Source: Burkholderiales bacterium (GTDB taxonomy: Bacteria; Pseudomonadota; Gammaproteobacteria; Burkholderiales; Casimicrobiaceae). From it: 13,994 nt of DNA. Where the stretch lies: NCBI GenBank assembly GCA_025354075.1, contig JANXNO010000072.1:1-13994 (forward strand), given 5' to 3'. Positions 6,872 to 13,003 of this stretch are shown piece after piece. Position 1 is the first letter of the stretch, and each line of letters starts with the position of its first letter. Made by a program: the position numbers and the translations under genes. The notes under the pieces were generated by a model that was not told where the DNA came from, searched no databases, and saw only the letters and a list, made by a program, of their open reading frames with translations.

Positions 6872-8805
6872 GCGGTATCGCAGGTCGAGTTCACTTTGGC
6901 CGGGAGGAATCAGACGCCACCTTAGTCGAGCGAATGATCCTAGCGATGGGACATCGCAGACGCGATGGAGATGCTTTCGTCAATGGTGGCGGAGCGACAT
7001 TTGGTTGTGCGTTCACTAAGGTGGAGCAAAGAGAATCGGCGTCCGATCACGTGGCAAGCTGTTTGAAGACTGGGCGGGTCGCCGTCGTAGACGGGTATTT
7101 GCAAAACCACGATGACATAGCCGCGCGCTGCGGCCTTCACGATTCTGGGCTGCACAAATCTTCGTCGATAGCTCAACTATCGCTTGCGGCGTATAACAAA
7201 TGGGGGGCTGAATCGGTCGACATGTTGAGAGGCGATTTCGCCCTCGTGATCTGGGATCCGGTGGCGAAAGCCATGTTTGCCGCGAGAGATGCATTTGGAG
7301 CCCGACCGCTTTTTTTTGCGAGAGACGCTGAGGGTGTCTTATTTGCCTCTGAAGTTCAGGCGTTAGCAAATTGCGGAGCGATGGACTACAAGCCGAACAG
7401 GGCAGCTTTGGCGGACTTCCTTGTGCATTCGGCGCATCGCGCTTTCGAAGACACATTCGTCGAGGGAGTCAAGCGAGTACGAGCCGGACATTTCGTTCTC
7501 TTAAGCGAACGCAGCGCTGACCAGCATCGATATTGGCCCAAACCGGATATCCCAAAGCGCTCAACTTCAGGCGCTCAACCGGAGAGCGCAGTCGCTTTCC
7601 GCGAAGAGTTAGTCGCCTCGGTGTCTCGATGCATTCAGTCAGCAGCTGGACCGATTGCAATTGAGTTGAGCGGTGGCTTTGACTCGTCAGCGGTAGCGCT
7701 ATCGGCGGCTCAGATACTCCGCGAGCAACCGAGGGCTGATGTCACGTTTTTGCTGTCGCTACTTTACCCGGGGCTTGCGTGTGATGAGACGATTTACAGT
7801 GAAGCGGTCGCAGCACGCACGCAGTTTGAACATGTGAAAGTTCTCGCGCCTACGCTTTCGCCTGCGGCAGAGGGGCTGTATGAGGGCATACTCGCCTCGC
7901 GTTCACCTGTCGGCGACCCAACTTGGTTGCGAACGCGGGCGTGGGGTTCAGCCGTTCGAAAACGAGGAGCTTTTCTAGTGTTGACCGGGCTAGGCGGCGA
8001 TGACCTGACATGGGATCCCGACTACGTGCAGGCCCACGTGTTTGACGGGAGGTACTGCCTCGCTATCACGGAGGTGCTTTGTTCTCATCAACTTCCTCGT
8101 TTGAGGGAAAAATTGTCGGCGTTACGAGCGATTGCGAAACAATCGACAAAACGTGCGTTTCAGCGATTTAACGCTCCGAGAACGGGCTTCGGCGACAATT
8201 TGATGCGGCTTGAATCTTGGATACGACGAGATGAGCTAGCGATGGACGAAAGCGCATTCCCACAAGAGCCTACTGCGGATCAGCTCGCTCTTTCCTGCGG
8301 TGATCGGAGGCATGCGGAGCTTTACTCGTGGGTAACATCGCCCGGCTTTCTCGGCGCGTTAGAGTCGATAGAGCTTAATGCAAGTCGTCAAGGGGTAGTG
8401 CTTCGGCATCCGTTTCTCGACCGAGAATTGGCCGATCACGTCTTTGCGATCAACGCAGCGAGAAGGACCGGTTATCCATGGCGCCTGAAGTCTTTACTAC
8501 AGCAAGCGTTCTATCTTGAATGGCCGAAACCACTTGTGGTGAGACAGGGGAAGGCTACGTTTGACGAATACATCGGGGCTGCATTTGGCGATATGTCCAA
8601 ACGCGTTCGCGACGCTCTACCGGGTGGATTGCGGCTCAGTCAATCTGTCTTTGATCCAGAGCATGTAGATAGGGCGCGCGCAGAATTGGCGCGCAATTTA
8701 GATTCGACGTCACCTCCGGGACTATTTGGGGAAGGGCGTGTCGCATGGCTCCCTGCATCTGTAGAGCTGTGGTTGCGCAGTTTCGACACACACAGTAAAC
8801 TATGA
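6868..8805 (+). CDS. Lasso peptide C protein: asparagine-synthetase-like macrolactam synthetase
   Basis: A 645-residue homologue of class B asparagine synthetase that in lasso pathways adenylates the ring Asp/Glu and closes the isopeptide bond to the core N-terminus. The N-terminal amidotransferase-like domain begins MSGIAG: serine replaces the Cys nucleophile of glutamine-dependent enzymes, as expected since no ammonia is needed. The C-terminal synthetase domain has the PP-loop SGGFDSS (268-274) for ATP/PPi, the LTGLGGDDL motif (about 372-380) that replaces GxGxDE, and HPFLDRELADHV (about 515-526). It follows B2 through a 28-codon frame and overlaps a possible precursor start by ATGA. Its position before the precursor is unusual, since A usually comes first. 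Length and motifs look intact. Confidence 0.94.
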   Translation: MSGIAGRVHFGREESDATLVERMILAMGHRRRDGDAFVNGGGATFGCAFTKVEQRESASDHVASCLKTGRVAVVDGYLQNHDDIAARCGLHDSGLHKSSSIAQLSLAAYNKWGAESVDMLRGDFALVIWDPVAKAMFAARDAFGARPLFFARDAEGVLFASEVQALANCGAMDYKPNRAALADFLVHSAHRAFEDTFVEGVKRVRAGHFVLLSERSADQHRYWPKPDIPKRSTSGAQPESAVAFREELVASVSRCIQSAAGPIAIELSGGFDSSAVALSAAQILREQPRADVTFLLSLLYPGLACDETIYSEAVAARTQFEHVKVLAPTLSPAAEGLYEGILASRSPVGDPTWLRTRAWGSAVRKRGAFLVLTGLGGDDLTWDPDYVQAHVFDGRYCLAITEVLCSHQLPRLREKLSALRAIAKQSTKRAFQRFNAPRTGFGDNLMRLESWIRRDELAMDESAFPQEPTADQLALSCGDRRHAELYSWVTSPGFLGALESIELNASRQGVVLRHPFLDRELADHVFAINAARRTGYPWRLKSLLQQAFYLEWPKPLVVRQGKATFDEYIGAAFGDMSKRVRDALPGGLRLSQSVFDPEHVDRARAELARNLDSTSPPGLFGEGRVAWLPASVELWLRSFDTHSKL

Positions 8806-8840
8806 TATACATATTAACAAAGCCGGAGCGAGTAGGTATC

Positions 8841-9002
8841 ATGAATGAGCGAAAGATTGACGATGGCGAACAAAAAGCAGACGTTGTGGTCACAAAGCTT
8901 CCTTACGCTCGCCCCACGGTTGAATGTCTCGGAGACGTGGCGGATTTGACTATGAAAACGGGAACTAAAACCGACAATTCAAGCAATCCGACCAAACCGT
9001 AG
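8841..9002 (+). CDS. Lasso peptide precursor (A), 53 residues
   Basis: A small acidic/basic peptide with the complete lasso leader signature: Tyr22-x2-Pro25-x-Val27-x3-Gly31-x5-Thr37-x, the tract recognised by the B1 protein, with Thr37 at the penultimate leader position required by B2. Cleavage is predicted after Met38; the LTM sequence before the cut resembles the QTM of the paeninodin precursor. The core is then 15 residues, KTGTKTDNSSNPTKP. The ATG at 8841 has GGAG about 12 bases upstream and AGTAGG nearer. An in-frame ATG at 8802, overlapping the cyclase stop, would add 13 residues (MIYILTKPERVGI) and could be used by coupling. It sits directly between the cyclase and a methyltransferase. 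That it is the precursor is well supported; that the product is a threaded lasso is less certain. Confidence 0.87.
   Translation: MNERKIDDGEQKADVVVTKLPYARPTVECLGDVADLTMKTGTKTDNSSNPTKP
8955..8999 (+). other. Predicted core peptide (ring Lys1-Asp7)
   Basis: These 15 codons follow the leader Thr-Met. The only acidic residue is Asp7, so the only normal ring is a seven-residue Lys1-Asp7 macrolactam, the smallest size known (xanthomonins are the precedent). The eight-residue tail NSSNPTKP has no aromatic or aliphatic residue; Lys14 is the only bulky side chain available as a plug. The tail offers Ser9, Ser10 and Thr13 for phosphorylation, and ends in proline. Ring assignment and cleavage site are inferred from leader spacing. 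Confidence 0.5.
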
Positions 9003-9050
9003 TTCGACTTATATCTGCGGTCGCTATGCTGCCGTGAACCTACGTAGATT

Positions 9051-9803
9051 TTGGTCTGGAAACATGTTTCTGCGTCATCCGCCGCAGTTTCTGCTGGTTG
9101 GCGGCTAGGTAACCAGAAGACCACTGAGCAACTTAACAATTGTTCATTTGTGTCGTACACGCGTTGGAGCGTTTACTGCGAATCAACCTATAACGATTCA
9201 GGTTTGCAGCCTTGGGAAGCGGATGTAATTCACAATTTCTTCCCTGCCGAGGGAAGACTCGTCGTTACGTCATGCGGTGGCGGGCGCGAAGCTATTGCAC
9301 TTTGTCGTTTAGGCTACGACATATTGGCATTCGATTGCGTGCCAAAATTAGTGGATACCTGCATCCAAAGTTTCCTCGATCGTAAACTGCGCTCGACTGT
9401 TTATCTGGCCCCCCCCAGCCATGTCCCCCCGGAGATTTACTCGTTACGCTTTGATGCACTCATCGTCGGGTGGGGAGGATACATGCACATACCGAGTGGT
9501 GCGCAAAGGACGCAATTTTTATCCGAATTGCGCGCCGTGGCCGCCCTCGGTGCACCATTATTGCTTTCTTTTTTCACGCGACGACGGAAATCAAATTATT
9601 TTCGACTGGTTTACTGCGTTGCACGTGTCGCTCGCTTCCTCAACAATTCCACATTGCCCGTGGAGCTAGGCGACACGATGGATGGGTCTTTCGATCATCA
9701 CTTCACGCAAGACGAAGTCGTAAACGAATGCGCGTCCGCAGGATTTAAAGTGGTGTCGTTCAAGCAGCACCCATACGGGCATGCCGTAGCCGTCGCTGTG
9801 TGA
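9051..9803 (+). CDS. Class I SAM-dependent methyltransferase, probable lasso tailoring enzyme
   Basis: Up to 250 residues with a Rossmann-type methyltransferase fold. Motif I is LVVTSCGGGREAIAL (about 70-84), the acidic end of strand 2 is FDCVP (Asp95), and later strands are DALIVGWGGYMHIPSG and APLLLSFFTRR. The C-terminus (FKVVSFKQHPYGHAVAV) is intact. The start is unclear. The frame opens after a TAG at 9045; the first usual start is a TTG at 9051, and a GTG at 9150 gives 217 residues and keeps the whole domain. Neither has a clear ribosome binding site. Lying 48 bases after the precursor and last in the arm, it probably methylates the peptide or its added group. Known lasso methyltransferases modify the C-terminal carboxylate, an Asp side chain or a Lys; it is not an obvious PIMT-type Asp methyltransferase. 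The target is unknown. Confidence 0.85.
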   Translation: MVWKHVSASSAAVSAGWRLGNQKTTEQLNNCSFVSYTRWSVYCESTYNDSGLQPWEADVIHNFFPAEGRLVVTSCGGGREAIALCRLGYDILAFDCVPKLVDTCIQSFLDRKLRSTVYLAPPSHVPPEIYSLRFDALIVGWGGYMHIPSGAQRTQFLSELRAVAALGAPLLLSFFTRRRKSNYFRLVYCVARVARFLNNSTLPVELGDTMDGSFDHHFTQDEVVNECASAGFKVVSFKQHPYGHAVAVAV

Positions 9804-9829
9804 CGAGCTGAGCCGGTTAGCTTCACAGC
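9795..9829. terminator. Compound hairpin between the two converging arms
   Basis: GCTGTG (9795-9800) pairs with CACAGC (9824-9829). Inside, AGCTGA (9806-9811) pairs with TTAGCT (9817-9822, one G-T pair) around a GCCGG loop. It spans the methyltransferase stop, 17 bases before the kinase stop, where a bidirectional terminator would be expected. No T-tract follows on either strand, so it is not a textbook intrinsic terminator. Confidence 0.35.
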
Positions 9830-9845
9830 ATCTCGTCTCGCCCTA

Positions 9846-10745
9846 CTACTCGGCGAAGCAGCTTTCCAATAGCTCGTGAACCTGTGGTAGATAGTTGTAC
9901 TGACGCGGATAGCTCATCCAAAAGCATGGAACCGCTGCAACGAGATTCGCGCGCTTCTCAAAGAGCTTTGCCGACGAATCGTGATCCGACGAATCAAGCC
10001 AGAATGAATGCTTGCCTAGCTCAAGTAACGCTTCGGATGCTGTGATGCCCTTCAGGTGCAATCCGCTAGCTTCCGGAGGCTCTTTTCGTAGAAAGCAAAT
10101 GGCCTTCACTGCTGTCGCCGTACGGGAGTGCCGCAAATGATCGCTACGTTCGATACGGAGCTTGTCGGTAAATCCGAGCACAGCGGCTCCCCGTTCGTTG
10201 GCGGCCAAGATTGCATCGGCACTGTCCTGCCAAAGCCTAACCGCAGCGACGCCTGGCTGCGCAAAATGAGCGCCACCTATACCGAGAGTAATTTCGACCG
10301 AATCGTCTGCCAAAAATGGCCGGCCATTTGCGGCTAAGTACGCAGTTAGCGTGGATTTCCCAGCTCCAGGATCCCCGGCGAAACAGATCGAACGCGAGCC
10401 GAATTGAACCGCACCTGCGTGAAGTACCAGTCTTCCCTGGAGGCTCGATGCCAATGGCACGACAGTTTGTCGGTGGAGGTGCTCGAGTTCGGCGTTGGTT
10501 GTGCCTTTATCAGGCCAGCAACATATGTTGGTGCTGTGTCGGGATATGAAAAAGGTGGCTAGCCTATTGAACGATACGACGTAGCCGTCTGCACGACGTC
10601 GAAACTCCACGTAATGAGCTTCTTGCTGACAACCCCAGCGGTTGAAGGGCAAGTCAGTAGTGTGCGGCACCGGCGCGTCAGAAATGGTCAAGCTGATCGA
10701 CTCTTGCGGAGGAACCGATTCAAGGCAAGGATTTACTGAGGACAT
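9846..10745 (-). CDS. HPr-kinase-like lasso peptide kinase
   Basis: A 299-residue protein of the HPr kinase/phosphorylase-like group found in lasso clusters (paeninodin-type K protein). The N-terminal 100 residues are a variable domain. The kinase domain shows LVLHAGAV (about 106-113), the P-loop GDPGAGKST (124-132) and FLADDSVEI (about 144-152), whose Asp pair fits the catalytic/Mg site of this fold. Related kinases phosphorylate the C-terminal serine of their precursor peptide. Here the core ends in proline, so Ser9, Ser10 or a threonine must be the target if the enzyme is active. I chose the ATG at 10745; a GTG two codons upstream (10751) is an alternative. It is last in the minus arm, 93 bases after the B1 stop, and converges with the methyltransferase gene. 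Confidence 0.88.
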   Translation of the reverse strand: MSSVNPCLESVPPQESISLTISDAPVPHTTDLPFNRWGCQQEAHYVEFRRRADGYVVSFNRLATFFISRHSTNICCWPDKGTTNAELEHLHRQTVVPLASSLQGRLVLHAGAVQFGSRSICFAGDPGAGKSTLTAYLAANGRPFLADDSVEITLGIGGAHFAQPGVAAVRLWQDSADAILAANERGAAVLGFTDKLRIERSDHLRHSRTATAVKAICFLRKEPPEASGLHLKGITASEALLELGKHSFWLDSSDHDSSAKLFEKRANLVAAVPCFWMSYPRQYNYLPQVHELLESCFAE

Positions 10746-10838
10746 TGTCACTTTAGTGCATCAACCATGCGATTACGTTAGCTTGTCCCTACTCTAAGCT
10801 GGTTGAACCGGGGGTCCCGTACTTTAGCGATACCGTTA

Positions 10839-11168
10839 CTACTTGCTCGGAAAAGTAACTTGAACCAGACCGGCTGCAACAAGGTCGCCAATGATAGTTC
10901 TCAAGTCAGCGAGTAATCTCATTTCGTCCACATCGTACTCGTTCAGCAATACTGAAATCACATTCTCCACGCGCTGCTGATCTACTAAGATTTCCCAAAA
11001 CCTCGATCCGACGGCATTCAGACGGAAGTATTTTTGGCCCTGCAGGTCTAGAACTATGCCCTCGTCGTTAAGCCTCTTGTATAGGGCATGCGGAGCCAGC
11101 ATCACACTGGCTTTTCTAAAATCTGAGGTTCCTGTTGTGTCTAAAGTCTGAAAGAATGCGTTGTCCAT
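10839..11168 (-). CDS. Lasso peptide B1 protein: PqqD-like RiPP recognition element
   Basis: A 109-residue PqqD-family protein. The stretch GIVLDLQGQKYFRLNAVGSRFWEIL (about 37-61, the family core) is the typical strand-turn-strand followed by the first helix of the winged-helix RRE fold; the rest forms the remaining helices. In split-B lasso systems this protein binds the leader, mainly its Tyr-x2-Pro-x-Leu part, and hands the precursor to the B2 protease. Its partner B2 and the precursor lie in the opposite arm. The ATG at 11168 has no clear ribosome binding site; an internal ATG at 11102 would remove the N-terminal 22 residues but keep the domain. It starts 167 bases after the ABC transporter stop, so it may have its own promoter. 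Confidence 0.9.
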   Translation of the reverse strand: MDNAFFQTLDTTGTSDFRKASVMLAPHALYKRLNDEGIVLDLQGQKYFRLNAVGSRFWEILVDQQRVENVISVLLNEYDVDEMRLLADLRTIIGDLVAAGLVQVTFPSK

Positions 11169-11175
11169 GCGTTAA

Positions 11176-11301
11176 CTATATGTGATCAAGAAATCGAACG
11201 AGGCGAGACAGATAGTGCAAGGCTATTTTGAGCGAGCCGATGCGTTGATTGCGGCCGATCCACTCGTGTGCTGACAAAATTACTCTAGCGAGCTTTTGCA
11301 A
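11176..11301 (-). other. 41-codon open frame between exporter and B1, uncertain
   Basis: The 167-base spacer contains an uninterrupted frame from a TTG at 11301 to a TAG at 11176, ending 7 bases before the B1 ATG. The predicted peptide is basic and amphipathic (contains RVILSAHEWIGRNQRIG, ends in SRLVRFLDHI). It has no lasso leader motif, no ribosome binding site and no family I recognise. Likely non-coding or a remnant; the same spacer should hold any B1 promoter. Confidence 0.15.
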
Positions 11302-11335
11302 CTAATGTGACAACGCGATAGGCGCGCGAGACAAT

Positions 11336-13003
11336 TTATTCGCCGACACGTAAAACCCGATTTGCCAGCGCAAGGCCGGCGGGACGATGGGTGATAAGAA
11401 TGACGGTCCGATTCCGAAGCGAGTCACGACAAGCTTCGATGAAGCTTTGCTCGCCGTCCGGGTCGAACATGGCTGTGGCTTCATCAAGGATAAGTATGGG
11501 CGGATCCTTGACCAGGGCACGCGCCAGAGCGATACGCTGCCGCTGACCTCCCGACAGGCGCACGCCATGGTCGCCTATCAACGTGTCGTAGCCCTGCGGC
11601 AGGTTACTCACAAATTCGTGTGCCTGAGCGGCCCGTGCTGCCTCTTCAATCTGCTCGTGAATCGTGCCCTCCCGCCCCCAAGCGATGTTGTCGCGGACCG
11701 TGCCATTGAACAGATAGATACTTTGCGAAACCAGGCCGATCTGGTTACGCAGCGCATGGACGTTCATCTCCGCAATTGGGCGGCCATCGACCAGAATGCT
11801 GCCGCCGGTCGGCTCAATCAGCCGCATAAGCAGGTGCGCTAATGTCGTCTTGCCAGCACCGTTGGGCCCGGTGAATGCGACCGTTTCACCGGCGTTAATC
11901 AACATGTTGAAACTAGATAGGACGGGTTCACGACCGGGGTAGGCGAAGCTGACATCGCGATACTCGATCTCACCGAGACTAGGTGTCGTCGAGGACGGTA
12001 CCGCAACAGCGATCACCTCTGGATGTTCGTTTAGCAATGCTGACAATCTTGCCACCGCCGCACGCGCCTGCTGCGACTGGCCGTATAAATCCGCCAGACC
12101 GCTGATCGGGCGGGCCATCGCTGCGGTATACAGCAGCAACGAAACCAACGCTGGCGTCGACAGCGTGCCTGCGCTGATGCGCTCGCTTGCCAGCCACAGT
12201 ATGGCGACCAGGATGAGGGAGGCCAGCCATTGCACGCCGGGTCCCATCAATGACACGACCCGACGGTGACTCCGTTCCAGCTGAACCATGCGATCACTAA
12301 TAGCCGCGTATTGAGCGGCAGAATGTGCCTCACGGGTGAACGCTTTGATCGCAGGCAGCATCGACAGGTGCTCTTCGGCTAGCGCGAACGCCTTTGCTTC
12401 CAGCTCATATAACTCGGTCGTAACGGGCCGTACGCTTCGTCCCAGCACCTTGATGACCAGATAAAAAACGGGGACGCACAACACTGCCAGCGCCGCCACG
12501 CGCCATTCGATACGCCACATCAACACGACAGCGCCGACGACCGAGAGAATCTGCACCACCAATCCGGCCAGTGGCCCGCCGATATAGGTGCTGACTCGCG
12601 GCACATCGTAGGCGAGCACCGCAAGCACGTCGCCCTGCCGCCGCGCCTGAAAGTACGCCAACGGAAGCGAATGCAGGTGTGCATGCAGGCGCACCCGGAG
12701 GCGGGCACCGATGCGGTCGGATGCGCTGCCGAAGAGATACCCAGTACCGAATCTAAGGCCGGACTGGATCGCGAGAAAGGCCACCAGAGCAAGGAGCAGA
12801 GGGCCGGTTGAATATTGCGCAATGGAGCTGCTGTATTGGGCTGCCAGCATCCCTCCAAGCCACGGGATTGTGAGTGTGATTGCGGCTTCGGCAATTGAGG
12901 ATATCGACCCACCAAGCAAATACCAGCGCTCCGGCGCGGCTAGGGCGCGCAGGAAGCTGATAGCGTCAAGAGCGCCTTTATATCCGGCGAGAAAAGGGCG
13001 CAA
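11336..13003 (-). CDS. Lasso peptide D protein: ABC exporter (half-transporter)
   Basis: A 555-residue fused membrane/ATPase half-transporter, expected to dimerise in the inner membrane and export the mature peptide, possibly also giving self-immunity. The N-terminal ABC exporter membrane domain (about 20-310) has six hydrophobic segments. The ATPase has Walker A GPNGAGKTT (about 378), a Q-loop (LVSQSIYLF), the signature LSGGQRQR (about 482), Walker B ILILDEAT and the H-loop ITHRP. There is no N-terminal C39 peptidase, in line with a separate leader protease. I chose the TTG at 13003, preceded by AAAGGA at 9 bases; an open frame to a TTG at 13174 would overlap the upstream gene by almost 200 bases. 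Even so it overlaps that gene by 26 bases. The protein ends soon after the H-loop (RVLRVGE), some 15-20 residues shorter than many relatives. Confidence 0.93.
   Translation of the reverse strand: MRPFLAGYKGALDAISFLRALAAPERWYLLGGSISSIAEAAITLTIPWLGGMLAAQYSSSIAQYSTGPLLLALVAFLAIQSGLRFGTGYLFGSASDRIGARLRVRLHAHLHSLPLAYFQARRQGDVLAVLAYDVPRVSTYIGGPLAGLVVQILSVVGAVVLMWRIEWRVAALAVLCVPVFYLVIKVLGRSVRPVTTELYELEAKAFALAEEHLSMLPAIKAFTREAHSAAQYAAISDRMVQLERSHRRVVSLMGPGVQWLASLILVAILWLASERISAGTLSTPALVSLLLYTAAMARPISGLADLYGQSQQARAAVARLSALLNEHPEVIAVAVPSSTTPSLGEIEYRDVSFAYPGREPVLSSFNMLINAGETVAFTGPNGAGKTTLAHLLMRLIEPTGGSILVDGRPIAEMNVHALRNQIGLVSQSIYLFNGTVRDNIAWGREGTIHEQIEEAARAAQAHEFVSNLPQGYDTLIGDHGVRLSGGQRQRIALARALVKDPPILILDEATAMFDPDGEQSFIEACRDSLRNRTVILITHRPAGLALANRVLRVGE

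Noticed and set aside
8961..8999. Core peptide starting at Gly41 rather than Lys39
   Set aside because: Glycine would be a more usual first residue, but Asp would then be at position 5, too close for a lasso ring, and Thr37 would no longer be the penultimate leader residue.
11169..11335. B1 promoter with TATAGT just upstream of the start
   Set aside because: The -10-like box lies too close to the ATG and has no matching -35 element at the right distance.
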